Source of the DNA: Terrimesophilobacter sp038243605
GTDB taxonomy: Bacteria > Actinomycetota > Actinomycetes > Actinomycetales > Microbacteriaceae
Assembly (NCBI GenBank): GCA_038243605.1
Contig: JBBSQX010000007.1
Span: 62,001-126,000 of the forward strand
DNA: 64,000 nucleotides
Direction: 5' to 3'
In this document: one piece after another, positions 25,785-34,377 of the stretch
Numbering within the stretch: position 1 is the stretch's first letter
Layout: each line of letters begins with the position of its first letter
Program-made: the position numbers and the translations under genes
The notes under the pieces: model-generated
The model's database searches: none
Told to the model about the DNA's origin: nothing
Seen by the model: the letters and a program-made list of their open reading frames with translations, nothing else

Positions 25785-25883
25785 ATGGGTTCAGTCATCA
25801 AGAAGCGTCGCAAGCGCATGGCGAAGAAGAAGCACCGCAAGTTGCTGCGTAAGACGCGCCACCAGCGTCGCAACAAGAAGTAG
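25785..25883 (+). CDS. ribosomal protein bS22 (32 residues)
   Basis: A 32-codon gene encoding a peptide that starts MGSVIKKRRKRMAKKKHRK and is almost entirely Lys, Arg and His. This matches the AURKAIP1/COX24-domain peptide first annotated as Rv0500B in mycobacteria and later seen in the mycobacterial 30S subunit as bS22. AACGAGGT lies just upstream of the ATG as ribosome site. It follows the Rv0500A-type gene as in other actinomycetes. It is too short for ordinary gene callers. Confidence 0.92.
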   Translation: MGSVIKKRRKRMAKKKHRKLLRKTRHQRRNKK

Positions 25884-25897
25884 TCGTCTCCCCGATT

Positions 25898-26194
25898 GTG
25901 ACTGCTGTGCATCCCGCAACCGGCATGAATCCGGTAACCACTGTGCAGCTCACTCTCATCGGCAAACCCGACTGTCACCTTTGTGACGTCGCACAGGGTG
26001 TCATTGATGAGGTTCTCGGCGAACTCGATGATGTGATTGACGTCACCATTGAGAAGCGTTCGATTCTGGATGATTCGGAGTTGTACGACAAGTACTGGGA
26101 GAAGATTCCGGTTCTTCTGATTGACGGTGACGAGCACGCGCATTGGCGCATCGATGCGGTCAAGCTTCGTAGCGCGCTGAAAGGCACCCAATGA
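25898..26194 (+). CDS. glutaredoxin-like protein (DUF836)
   Basis: A 98-residue thioredoxin-fold protein. The redox site is CHLC in GKPDCHLCDVAQ, and the cis-proline region is KIPVLLIDG. Fits the DUF836 glutaredoxin-like family common in actinomycetes. GTG 25898 is used; ATG 25925 is an alternative that removes nine residues before the fold. The stop overlaps the next gene (ATGA). Cytoplasmic disulfide chemistry is expected; the partner is unknown. Confidence 0.83.
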   Translation: MTAVHPATGMNPVTTVQLTLIGKPDCHLCDVAQGVIDEVLGELDDVIDVTIEKRSILDDSELYDKYWEKIPVLLIDGDEHAHWRIDAVKLRSALKGTQ

Positions 26195-26493
26195 TCCTTC
26201 GCCATGTTGTTCTAATGAAGATGGCGGCGGGGTTGTCAGAGGAAAGCAGTAAGCGGGCCGCTCTGCTGGCCGCCGAACTTGAGGCTCTCCCGCATCACAT
26301 TGAACAGATCCTTGCACTTTCGGTCGGAATGAACACGATTGAGAACCCCGGAAATTGGGATCTCGCGCTCACCGTGGATGTTGCGGACGAGGATGCCCTC
26401 AACGTCTATCGCACTCATCCTGAACACCTCAAGGTGGCGCAACTCATTAATGAGATTGTCGCCGAGCGGTGCGCCGTCGATTTTATGGTCTAA
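26191..26493 (+). CDS. Dabb (stress-responsive alpha-beta barrel) domain protein
   Basis: A 100-residue single-domain protein. It opens with the Dabb signature ILRHVVLMKM and contains WDLALTVDVADEDAL and the C-terminal YRTHPEHLKVAQLI, a dimeric ferredoxin-like barrel. Family members range from stress proteins to small cyclases, so activity cannot be named. Cotranslated with the glutaredoxin-like gene by ATGA overlap. Confidence 0.83.
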   Translation: MILRHVVLMKMAAGLSEESSKRAALLAAELEALPHHIEQILALSVGMNTIENPGNWDLALTVDVADEDALNVYRTHPEHLKVAQLINEIVAERCAVDFMV

Positions 26494-26570
26494 GTAGCGG
26501 CCACTCGAACGAGCTTCGAGCCTAAGATTGTCGAAACCGTTTTCGCGGCGAGAGACCTGAGGAGCGCACC

Positions 26571-26750
26571 GTGAAGTTTCACATCGTTAAGGGCAAGTCA
26601 AAGACTCAGCCATACTTCTGGCGCATCGTGGCCAGCAACGGCCAGACTCTCGCGGTGAGCGAAAATTACGCCAGCAAGGCTTCAGCGAAGAGCGCTGTCG
26701 AATCCGTCATGAAGAACGCTGGCGGCGCGACGATCGAGGACCTCAGCTAG
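26571..26750 (+). CDS. DUF1508 (YegP-like) protein
   Basis: A 59-residue protein with the single YegP/DUF1508 beta-hairpin unit: PYFWRIVASNGQTLAVSENY followed by SKASAKSAVESV. E. coli YegP has two such units; actinobacterial forms often have one. GTG 26571 has GAGGAG with a 7-nt spacer. A -10-like TAAGAT at 26523-26528 suggests its own promoter. Function is unknown. Confidence 0.85.
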   Translation: MKFHIVKGKSKTQPYFWRIVASNGQTLAVSENYASKASAKSAVESVMKNAGGATIEDLS

Positions 26751-26758
26751 TTTGCTGT

Positions 26759-26799
26759 GCCCGACCTGCCTCAGCTCTATGGCAGCAGGCGGGTCGGGC
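26759..26799. terminator. possible bidirectional hairpin at convergent 3' ends
   Basis: GCCCGACCTGCC (26759-26770) pairs with GGCGGGTCGGGC (26788-26799): 12 bp with one G-T pair. The right arm lies in the end of aspS. There is no T-run, so termination would be moderate. Confidence 0.45.
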
Positions 26800-28147
26800 C
26801 ACGGAACAGGTACGTGGATTCGCGCAGGTTCGGCAGGCCAAGCATGAGCATCAACACGCGCGCAAGGCCCATGCCGAATCCACCGTGCGGTGGAACTCCG
26901 TAACGGAAGAAGTCCAGGTAGAACGCGAGCTCCTCTGGGTCGAGGCCCTTCTCGCGCGCCTGCTTCTCGAGCACCTCAATGCGGTGCTCGCGCTGGGCTC
27001 CGGTAGAGATCTCCACGCCGTTGAAGATGAGGTCATAGCTCTTGGTGATGCCAGCATCCCCGTCATGACGCATGTGATAAAACGGGCGGATGCTGGAGGC
27101 GTAGTCGGTAAGGAACACAAACTCGTGCCCGAACTTCTCCTTCGCGTACGCAGAAATCTGGCGCTCGCCCTCAGGGTCCATGTCGTCGTCGTGGCGCGGA
27201 ACCTCGTAGCCGCGCTCCGCTACGATCTTTTTTGCCTCGGCGAGAGGGATGCGCGGGAACGGTGTGGTGGGCACGGTGACTTCGATACCAAAGGCGGCTT
27301 CGATCTCTGCGCCGTGCTTCTCTTTCACCGCGGTGAAACCGGCAACCATGAGCTCCTCGTGGAGCTTCATGACGTCTTCGTGGCTGTCGATCCAACTGAA
27401 TTCCGCGTCAACGCTCGTGAACTCGGTGGCATGGCGGCTCGTGAAGCTGGGGTCGGCCCTGAACGCAGGCGCGATCTCGAACACCTTGCCGAGCCCGGCC
27501 GGCTGCGCCATCTGCTTGTAGAACTGCGGGCTTTGGGCGAGGTATGCCGTGCCCTCAAAGTATTTGACCTCAAAGAGTTCGGCCTTTGACTCGCTCGCGC
27601 TCGCCATCAACTTCGGTGTGTGGATTTCGATGAAGTCGTGCTCGATCCAGTAGCAGCGCCAGGCATGCTCGAGGGTGGTTTGGATGCGCATGACGAGGTT
27701 GTTCTTTGGTACGCGCAGGTCGAGAAAACGCCAGTCCATGCGCTTGTCGACGCCGGTGTCTTCGGCGATGGGTGACTCAAGCGCTTCGCTGACGACAACG
27801 ATGGAGTCGATGAGCACCTCGATGCCGCCAAGCTTCACGCGCTCGTCGTGCTTCAGTGTGCCGGTGACGGTGACAAAGCTGCCGGTACTGACGCCAGAGA
27901 TGGTGTCGGCGACGGGGTCGTGAGAAGCCGCTGGCTGGTCCGTTTCGAGAACTTCAGGGAGCGAAGCGCCCTCGACAGCCTCAGGGGCAGGCACGCGCGG
28001 GTGCACGAGTTGAAGCGCGCCAGACTCGTCGTGCAGCACAATGAACTGCACTTTCTTCTGGTCGCGCACGGTGTCCACCCAACCGGAAACCGTGACGGTT
28101 CCGTCGGTTGTGGCGGCAAGGTTCTTGATCAGGATGCGTATCGTCAC
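26777..28147 (-). CDS. aspS: archaeal-type aspartyl-tRNA synthetase, probably Asp-tRNA(Asn/Asp) ligase
   Basis: A 456-residue class II synthetase: an OB-fold anticodon domain (about 1-125, with an insert near 50-80) and a catalytic domain. Visible are motif 2 region VFEIAPAFRADPSFTSRHATEFTSVDAEFSW and motif 3 GFGMGLARVLMLML. It lacks the GAD insertion of bacterial AspRS and is much shorter than the usual 590 residues, so it is the archaeal/eukaryal type (often called AspS2). Such enzymes are frequently nondiscriminating and need GatCAB. GTG 28147 has TAGACT 6 nt upstream. Confidence 0.88.
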   Translation of the reverse strand: MTIRILIKNLAATTDGTVTVSGWVDTVRDQKKVQFIVLHDESGALQLVHPRVPAPEAVEGASLPEVLETDQPAASHDPVADTISGVSTGSFVTVTGTLKHDERVKLGGIEVLIDSIVVVSEALESPIAEDTGVDKRMDWRFLDLRVPKNNLVMRIQTTLEHAWRCYWIEHDFIEIHTPKLMASASESKAELFEVKYFEGTAYLAQSPQFYKQMAQPAGLGKVFEIAPAFRADPSFTSRHATEFTSVDAEFSWIDSHEDVMKLHEELMVAGFTAVKEKHGAEIEAAFGIEVTVPTTPFPRIPLAEAKKIVAERGYEVPRHDDDMDPEGERQISAYAKEKFGHEFVFLTDYASSIRPFYHMRHDGDAGITKSYDLIFNGVEISTGAQREHRIEVLEKQAREKGLDPEELAFYLDFFRYGVPPHGGFGMGLARVLMLMLGLPNLRESTYLFRGPTRLLP

Positions 28148-28190
28148 CGATCAAGTCTAGAGTCCCAGATTGGTTATCTAGACTGTGCGG
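28148..28190. promoter_or_regulatory. 43-bp divergent promoter for aspS and the phosphatase/ccs operon
   Basis: TAGACT on the minus strand (28154-28159) and TAGACT on the plus strand (28179-28184) each lie 6 nt from a GTG start. The boxes are part of an inverted repeat AGTCTAGA ... TCTAGACT, so each -10 lies in the spacer or -35 zone of the other and the promoters probably compete. Confidence 0.55.
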
Positions 28191-28835
28191 GTGCCAGCTT
28201 CACTCGTTCACCTCGTTCGCCACGGTGAGGTTCATAACCCCGATGGTGTTCTTTACGGTCGACTTCCCGGTTTTCATCTGTCCACCTTGGGCCAGCGGAT
28301 GGCCGCGGCGGCCGCTGCGTCGATCAAAAAAAGTGGCAGCAACGTCACAGCGCTTGTGGCCTCCCCGCTGCAACGGGCTCAGGAATCTGCGCAGCCGTTC
28401 GCTGAAGCTTTCGGCCTCGACATCCGCACCGATGAACGCCTTATCGAGCCGACAAACAAGTTTGAGGGGCGCAACTTTGAGTTCGGTCCTCAAGTGCTGC
28501 TCAAGCCGGAGTCGTGGCCGTGGATCACGAACCCGTTCCGGCCAAGCTGGGGCGAAGCGTATGCGTCGATTGCGACCCGCATGTTTGCTGCGTTGGAGGA
28601 GGCCTGGTCCTCGACCGAGTGTGGCAACGTTGCGCTCGTCAGCCACCAACTTCCCATTGTCACCATCACGCGTGACCTCGCGGGCAGGCGCCTCTGGCAT
28701 GACCCGCGCAAGCGTCGTTGTAGCCTCTCCAGCATCACAACGTTTGAACGCCAGGGCGACACTTTTGTCGAAGTGAATTATCACGAGCCCGCACGAGATC
28801 TTCTCGACCAAGCCATCGACGCGGGAGCTGTGTGA
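28191..28835 (+). CDS. histidine phosphatase (phosphoglycerate mutase-like)
   Basis: A 214-residue histidine phosphatase. The catalytic motif LVRHGEVHNPDGVLYGRLPG is at the N terminus, and the second catalytic histidine is in VALVSHQLPI. GTG 28191 is preferred because the -10 box ends at 28184. It heads the cytochrome c maturation operon, the same place as Rv0525 in mycobacteria. The substrate is unknown; a phosphoglycerate mutase role is unlikely. It overlaps the next gene by 1 nt. Confidence 0.82.
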   Translation: MPASLVHLVRHGEVHNPDGVLYGRLPGFHLSTLGQRMAAAAAASIKKSGSNVTALVASPLQRAQESAQPFAEAFGLDIRTDERLIEPTNKFEGRNFEFGPQVLLKPESWPWITNPFRPSWGEAYASIATRMFAALEEAWSSTECGNVALVSHQLPIVTITRDLAGRRLWHDPRKRRCSLSSITTFERQGDTFVEVNYHEPARDLLDQAIDAGAV

Positions 28836-29434
28836 TGCGGCGCATCCTCGGCTCAGCCACGATCGCCATTGCCGCGGTACTCGTGTTCTCCGGGTGCTCT
28901 GCGCCCGACCAGCTGGCCATCGATTACGGGTCTGGCGGCAACAAGAACTACGTTGCCGGCGACGGAAGCATCATGGAGATTCTGCCCGAGAACCGGGGCG
29001 AACCCATCGATTTCGCTGGGGTTACCGAATCGGGGGCCGACGCATCAAGCGCTGACTATCGTGGCGAAGCTCTCGTGGTCAACTTCTGGGCCGGCTATTG
29101 TGCCCCGTGCAGAGCTGAGGCGCCAGACCTCGAGAAGCTTTCACAAAAGTGGGCTGACCGTGGGGCAAAATTTATTGGCGTCAACACGTATGACGAACCC
29201 GCCGCCGTGGACGCCTTCGCGCGAAACTACGGGGTGACGTATCCGTCAATTATCGACGTTCACACCGGCACAGTTCAGCTTTCGTTCGCTGGCACAGTGC
29301 CGCCTAGTGCCCTCCCCACGACGATAGTTCTCGACGCGCACGGCCGAGTCGCGGCGCGCATCCTCGGCCAGGTGCAATCAGCGTCGATTCTCGATGCGGT
29401 CATCAAGCGAGTTGTTGAGGGCGACACCAAGTGA
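28835..29434 (+). CDS. TlpA/ResA-like thiol-disulfide oxidoreductase lipoprotein
   Basis: A 199-residue exported thioredoxin-fold protein. The lipobox VFSGC follows an N-terminal hydrophobic stretch, so it is lipid-anchored outside the membrane. The redox motif is WAGYCAPCRAEAP (CAPC), and the cis-Pro segment SALPTTIVLD follows. It reduces apocytochrome c cysteines for haem attachment, with electrons from CcdA encoded next. ATG 28835 overlaps the previous stop (TGATG). Confidence 0.9.
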   Translation: MRRILGSATIAIAAVLVFSGCSAPDQLAIDYGSGGNKNYVAGDGSIMEILPENRGEPIDFAGVTESGADASSADYRGEALVVNFWAGYCAPCRAEAPDLEKLSQKWADRGAKFIGVNTYDEPAAVDAFARNYGVTYPSIIDVHTGTVQLSFAGTVPPSALPTTIVLDAHGRVAARILGQVQSASILDAVIKRVVEGDTK

Positions 29435-30192
29435 TCATGAACCCGATCGGCGAGCTTGTGCTGAGCGGAAATCTACTTTTCGCCATCCCGATCGCCATTC
29501 TTGCCGGGCTTATTTCTTTTGCTTCCCCCTGCATTCTTCCGCTTGTTCCTGGCTACCTCGGCTTCATCGGTGGGTTCGCTGGCGGAGATGGTGAAGGGGC
29601 CACCGAGCGAGGCAATCGTCGCCGACTACTTCTCGGTGTCGCACTGTTCGTTCTCGGATTCAGCATTGTGTTCGTCACGTTCGGACTCGTTTTCGGGGTT
29701 GCCGGCCTTCTGCTCAAGCAGTGGATGGACATCATCTCGCGCATCGCCGGCGTCGTCATCATCCTGATGGGCCTCGTGTTCATCGGGCAATTCACTTTTT
29801 TGCAACGCACCATGACGCCGCGGTGGCGCATGACCGCCGGGCTCGCAGGGGCCCCATTTCTCGGGCTCGTGTTTGGCCTCGGCTGGGCACCGTGCATCGG
29901 GCCGACGCTCACCGCTGTTCTCGCGCTGAGCCTCGACGGCGGGTCTCCCGGGCGTGGAGCACTGCTCGGTGCCGCGTACTGCCTCGGCCTCGGCGTTCCG
30001 TTCCTTCTCGTTGCGCTCGGATTCGGCTGGGTGAGTGGCTCAGTGAACTGGCTCAAGCGCAACATCCGAATCGTCAACATTGTGGGTGGAGTGGTGCTCG
30101 TTCTGATTGGAATCCTCATGGTCACTGGCCTCTGGCAGCTCATGATTTCGCAACTCGGGGCGGTGATTGGAGCTTTTGTCACGCCCCTTTGA
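29431..30192 (+). CDS. ccdA: CcdA-type cytochrome c biogenesis membrane protein
   Basis: A roughly 253-residue protein with six predicted TM helices. The two redox cysteines are in FASPCILPLVPGYL (TM1) and GWAPCIGPTLTAV (TM4), the CcdA/DsbD-beta signature. It passes reducing power across the membrane to the TlpA/ResA-like protein. GTG 29431 overlaps the previous stop (GTGA); ATG 29437 is an alternative two codons in. The 3' end overlaps resB by about 26 nt. Confidence 0.92.
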   Translation: MIMNPIGELVLSGNLLFAIPIAILAGLISFASPCILPLVPGYLGFIGGFAGGDGEGATERGNRRRLLLGVALFVLGFSIVFVTFGLVFGVAGLLLKQWMDIISRIAGVVIILMGLVFIGQFTFLQRTMTPRWRMTAGLAGAPFLGLVFGLGWAPCIGPTLTAVLALSLDGGSPGRGALLGAAYCLGLGVPFLLVALGFGWVSGSVNWLKRNIRIVNIVGGVVLVLIGILMVTGLWQLMISQLGAVIGAFVTPL

Positions 30193-31849
30193 TCACGTAG
30201 AAGGCTCGGGACCTGCGCCCAAGCCCGACCCCAGCATCGTTCAGCCCAAGATTGGGTTCGTTGGAACCCTGCGGTTCTTCTGGCGCCAACTCACCAGCAT
30301 GCGCACGGCGATCATCCTGTTGCTTCTGCTGGCCGTTGCCGCCGTTCCAGGATCGATGTGGCCGCAGCGCAGCTCTGACCCGAACGGCGTCATCCAATTC
30401 TTTTCTAAGAACCCCTCACTTGCGCCCGTGCTCGACAAGATTCAGCTCTTCGACGTGTACACCTCCGTGTGGTTCTCGGCGATCTACCTGCTTCTCTTCA
30501 TCTCCCTCCTCGGATGCGTGCTGCCCCGCACCATGCACCACCTCCGGGCGCTGCGGGCGAAGCCGCCGCGCACCCCAGCCCGTCTCGAGCGACTCGAGGT
30601 CGTCGAAACGATCGAACTTACGGCCGCAGATCTCGAGAACGACGACGGCACGCACGTGGATGCCGCGGCAGCGATCGACGCCGCCAGAGCCCAGCTTCGC
30701 GCGAGCGGATACCGCGTCGCCCTGTACGACGGTGCTGGTGGGCTCTCTGTGTCGGCGGAGCGCGGCTACCTTCGAGAGACCGGAAACCTGGTCTTTCACA
30801 CCGCGCTCATCGGAGTTCTCATTGCTGTCGGTATCGGTGGTGGGTTCGGTTACACGGGCCAAAAGGTGATCGTTGAGGGGCAATCTTTCGTCAACGTGAA
30901 GGGCTCCTTCGATTCCTTCACCCCCGGCAGGTTCTACACAGATGAGGCGTTGCAACCGTTCCGGCTCACCCTCGATGACTTCGACGCCAAGTATGAAGAA
31001 CAAAGCGTGAAGGCCTATGGCCAGCCCATCGATTACACCGCGAGTGTGACGACGTGGCTGCCGGGTGACGACGGCGTAACGTCGAAGATTAAAGTCAATG
31101 AGCCCCTCGATATGGGTGGCTCACACCTCTTCCTTCTTGGCAACGGTTACGCGCCAACGATCACGGTGCGTGATGGCAAGGGCAATGTTGCGTTCACGGC
31201 ATCCGTTCCTTTCTTGCCGCAGGATGCGAACCTCACGTCGACCGGGGTGATTCGGGTGCCGGATGCGCTGCCGCAGCAGCTCGCGTTCCTCGCGTTCTTC
31301 TACCCGACGGCGAGTGAACTCACCTCCGGTGCACTCACGTCGATTCATCCTGATCTTCGTAATCCGGTTCTGACACTTTTCGCCTACACGGGAGACTTGG
31401 GTCTCGACAGGGGCGTTCCACAGAATGTTTACGCGCTCGACCCCTCAAATCTCACCCAGATTGCGGGTGGCGACAGCGGCAGAAAAGGTCTCGAACTTCG
31501 GCCAGGTCAGACGGTGGACCTTCCCGACGGCCTTGGAACGGTAACATTCGATTCCGCGTCACCGAATGCCGCGCCGGATGATTGGTCACACAGCGTTCCT
31601 CGGTTCGTGTCGCTTGACGTGCACCGTGACCCCGCCCAAAACTGGGTGCTGCTGTTTGCCTGCCTTGCCGTTGCCGGTCTTCTCGGTTCGCTTTTCGTGC
31701 CGAGGCGTCGAGTCTGGGTGAAGGCGAAGGAGGGCAAAAACGGTTCTCTGCGTCTCGAATATGCTGGCCTTGCTCGTGGCGATGACCCAACGCTTGCAGC
31801 TGCGGTTTCGGCGATCGTCAAGCGGCACCTCGAACGTCTTAAGGCTTAG
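30167..31849 (+). CDS. resB: ResB-like cytochrome c biogenesis protein
   Basis: A 560-residue membrane protein with TM helices near residues 45-65, 105-125, 205-225 and one near the C terminus, and a large extracytoplasmic domain between the last two. This is the ResB/Ccs1 layout of system II haem-cytochrome ligase. The typical N-terminal segment SIVQPKIGF is present. The start is uncertain: TTG 30167 or TTG 30176, both inside ccdA and so translationally coupled. It works with ResC, encoded next. Confidence 0.9.
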   Translation: MELLSRPFDHVEGSGPAPKPDPSIVQPKIGFVGTLRFFWRQLTSMRTAIILLLLLAVAAVPGSMWPQRSSDPNGVIQFFSKNPSLAPVLDKIQLFDVYTSVWFSAIYLLLFISLLGCVLPRTMHHLRALRAKPPRTPARLERLEVVETIELTAADLENDDGTHVDAAAAIDAARAQLRASGYRVALYDGAGGLSVSAERGYLRETGNLVFHTALIGVLIAVGIGGGFGYTGQKVIVEGQSFVNVKGSFDSFTPGRFYTDEALQPFRLTLDDFDAKYEEQSVKAYGQPIDYTASVTTWLPGDDGVTSKIKVNEPLDMGGSHLFLLGNGYAPTITVRDGKGNVAFTASVPFLPQDANLTSTGVIRVPDALPQQLAFLAFFYPTASELTSGALTSIHPDLRNPVLTLFAYTGDLGLDRGVPQNVYALDPSNLTQIAGGDSGRKGLELRPGQTVDLPDGLGTVTFDSASPNAAPDDWSHSVPRFVSLDVHRDPAQNWVLLFACLAVAGLLGSLFVPRRRVWVKAKEGKNGSLRLEYAGLARGDDPTLAAAVSAIVKRHLERLKA

Positions 31850-31859
31850 GCTGGAACCC

Positions 31860-32855
31860 GTGACAGAAACCTTTGATTCGATCGCCCTCGTCGCCATCTA
31901 CTCGGCCATGGGCGTGTACCTGTTGGCGTTCGTGTTCTTCACGCTGGAACTCGCAAAACGCTCCGCCCAAGCAACGGCCTCGCTGACAGTGGCGTCGGCA
32001 GCATCCTCGACTAAGACGAGACCGAAATTGGTGGGCCAGAGTTCGACGATGTCGGATCGCGGAACCATCGCGACGCTTGAGCGCGAGACCACGGCTGAGC
32101 CTGCGCCACGGCGCCGAATGGAGCGCATCGCTTTCGCTCTCACCGCACTGGCGTGGGTGCTCCACGTCGTGGGTGCTGTGATGCGCGGTCTCGCGGGTGG
32201 CCACGTGCCGTGGGCAAACATGTTCGAGTTCTCCCTCATGTCGTCTGCTGTCGCGGTGGGCGTTTTCTTGTTCCTGCAGTTCTGGCAAGACCTGCGGTTC
32301 CTCGGCACCTATATTTCGGGTTTTGCTCTCATCGTCTTGGGCGTAGGCACGCTCAACTTCTACGTTCCCGTCTCGCCGTTGCCGGTCGCACTGCAGTCGT
32401 ACTGGCTTGTCATCCACGTCTTCGTGGCCACTCTGGGCACCGCATTCTTCGGGGTGGGGGCCGGGCTCTCGATTGTGCAGTTGTTGCAGGCGAGGCGAGA
32501 GGCAGATCGTTTCAGCAAGCTGACGTTCCTCGGCACGATGCCGAAGGCAGACGTACTTGAGAACCTTGCCTACCGGGTGATTGTGGTCGGTTTCGTGTTC
32601 TGGACTTTCACCCTCATGGCCGGATCCATCTGGGCGTTCCACGCCTGGGGGCGCTACTGGGGCTGGGACACCAAAGAGGTGTGGACCTTCATCATCTGGG
32701 TGCTCTTTGCCGGATACATTCACGCACGGGCCACCCGCGGCTGGCGTGGAACACGCTCAGCGTGGCTCGCTCTCATCGGGTTTGGCGCTGTCGCGTTCAA
32801 CTACACGATTGTGAACCTCTTCTTCAAAGGGCTGCACGTCTACTCAGGGCTTTAG
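31860..32855 (+). CDS. resC: ResC/CcsB-type cytochrome c synthase subunit
   Basis: A 331-residue membrane protein of the haem-handling superfamily. The haem-binding tryptophan motif is WGRYWGWDTKEVWTFIIW, with conserved histidines in flanking TM helices (for example LVIHVFVATLG). About eight TM helices. GTG 31860 lies 10 nt after the resB stop; an earlier open frame overlaps resB and is not used. With ResB it forms the system II cytochrome c synthase. The gene is convergent with menC. Confidence 0.92.
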   Translation: MTETFDSIALVAIYSAMGVYLLAFVFFTLELAKRSAQATASLTVASAASSTKTRPKLVGQSSTMSDRGTIATLERETTAEPAPRRRMERIAFALTALAWVLHVVGAVMRGLAGGHVPWANMFEFSLMSSAVAVGVFLFLQFWQDLRFLGTYISGFALIVLGVGTLNFYVPVSPLPVALQSYWLVIHVFVATLGTAFFGVGAGLSIVQLLQARREADRFSKLTFLGTMPKADVLENLAYRVIVVGFVFWTFTLMAGSIWAFHAWGRYWGWDTKEVWTFIIWVLFAGYIHARATRGWRGTRSAWLALIGFGAVAFNYTIVNLFFKGLHVYSGL

Positions 32856-32868
32856 TTCTCAGAGGCCT

Positions 32869-33846
32869 TCAGTCGAGAAGCGCCCGGCAGCGTTCAAGAC
32901 GTTCTCGCCACCACGTGGTGCGGTCTGCGCTCGCCGCATAGCGTTCAAGCAGGTCTTCGCTCACCTCGACCCGGCGCACCGGAATCGCGCCATCCACGGG
33001 AAGCAACGGTTGTGCCGTGACATCGGCGGCGAGCAGGGCGGCAGTTCCGAGGCCGCAATCAAACTCAAGTTCCGCCACTGCCGCGGCGAGGTGGGCCCCC
33101 ATGGAGAGACCGACAGAGGTGTCGAGCGCGCTGGAGATCACGACAGGCAGGCCGGCATCCGCCACAATGCGCATGGCTGCCGCGATCCCACCAAGAGGTT
33201 GGGCCTTGATGACCAGGATGTCCGCGGCACCCGCACGAGCCACAGCGAGCGGATCGCTTGCCTTGCGCACGCTCTCGTCTGCGGCCACCGGAATACCGAG
33301 GTCGGCGATCCGGGCTCGAAGCTCACTGAGCTGAGGAACAGTGGCGCAGGGTTGCTCCACGTATTCGAGGTCGTAGGGGGCGAGCATCCGGATGGCACCC
33401 TCGGCCTGGTCCACGCCCCACCCGCCGTTCGCGTCAATGCGAAGCCTGCCCCCAGCCCCGAGCACTTCGCGCGCGGCAGCAACCCGTTCAATGTCGTCGG
33501 CGAGCACGTGGCCGCGCTCGGCAACCTTCACTTTGACAGTGCGGCACCCGGGAAAGCGGCTGAGCACGGCCGCGACGGCTGAGGCGGGCACAGCGGGCAG
33601 CGTTGCGTTGACCGTGATCGAGGTTCGAAGCGCCGGGGGAGTCTCGTGCCATCCAAAGTCCAGTGCTCCGGCGAGCCATGTGGCTGCCTCAGCATCGTCG
33701 TACTCAACAAATGGCGAAAACTCGGTCCACCCGAAGGGGCCCTGCAGAAGCAACGCCTCTCTGGTGTTGATTCCCCTGAAGCGTTGGGCGAGAGGCAGCG
33801 ACACGACGCGCGCTGTACCGAGAAGTTCTGGCAGTGTGGGGTGCAC
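32869..33846 (-). CDS. menC: o-succinylbenzoate synthase
   Basis: A 325-residue enolase-superfamily enzyme that dehydrates SHCHC to o-succinylbenzoate. The KxK catalytic lysine motif is in VKVKVAE, the metal ligands are in RIDANGGW, YVEQPC and VAADES, and the second catalytic lysine is in ILVIKAQPLGG. GTG 33846 has CAGACT exactly 6 nt upstream. It is the only core men gene besides menF on the minus strand; it is divergent from the membrane protein-menB operon. Confidence 0.92.
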   Translation of the reverse strand: MHPTLPELLGTARVVSLPLAQRFRGINTREALLLQGPFGWTEFSPFVEYDDAEAATWLAGALDFGWHETPPALRTSITVNATLPAVPASAVAAVLSRFPGCRTVKVKVAERGHVLADDIERVAAAREVLGAGGRLRIDANGGWGVDQAEGAIRMLAPYDLEYVEQPCATVPQLSELRARIADLGIPVAADESVRKASDPLAVARAGAADILVIKAQPLGGIAAAMRIVADAGLPVVISSALDTSVGLSMGAHLAAAVAELEFDCGLGTAALLAADVTAQPLLPVDGAIPVRRVEVSEDLLERYAASADRTTWWRERLERCRALLD

Positions 33847-33936
33847 ATCTCTAGTCTGCCCGGGTCGGTAGTGGAATACCCTGAGGGGAGCCGTGTTTAG
33901 CCGAGTCTCCGGCTCAAAGAAAGGGGCTCTCACCGC

Positions 33937-34377
33937 ATGATTTCTGATCAGCCTGTTGACGGAGCGTCGACGAGACACATTGATGTGCCCATTGACCGTT
34001 TTGCTGAGGGATACCCCGTGGAACGTGCCGTGCATCGCCCAGAGGCACCAACCGTTGAGTTGCAGAGGCCGGCGGAGGTGGCGAAACATGTGGCGCGCCG
34101 CGGGCTGCCCTTCACCTCTGCAGCATTTCTGACCGCTCTGTCTCTGCTCATTGCGCAGGGTGTGGCAATCAACCTCGCCATCAACGGCAGCCCCGCTGCG
34201 GCGACCGTTATCGCACAGCTGCTTGTTTGGCTGACGGCGATTCCGTTTCTGCTTGCTGTGGTTGCTCTCGTGCGCGGCCCGCACCGCGGCTGGGCAATTG
34301 CGGCCATGATTGTTTCTGTGATCGCAAACCCGCTTATTCTCCGCTTTGTTCTCTCGTTCTTTGGATCGCTGTCATGA
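33937..34377 (+). CDS. conserved membrane protein of unknown function, upstream of menB
   Basis: A 146-residue protein with a charged cytoplasmic N-terminal half and three hydrophobic segments (about residues 60-80, 88-108 and 115-140). I do not recognise a family. It overlaps menB by 4 nt (ATGA), so it is cotranslated with menaquinone genes; a role near MenB, MenE or MenA at the membrane is possible but only by position. Confidence 0.7.
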   Translation: MISDQPVDGASTRHIDVPIDRFAEGYPVERAVHRPEAPTVELQRPAEVAKHVARRGLPFTSAAFLTALSLLIAQGVAINLAINGSPAAATVIAQLLVWLTAIPFLLAVVALVRGPHRGWAIAAMIVSVIANPLILRFVLSFFGSLS

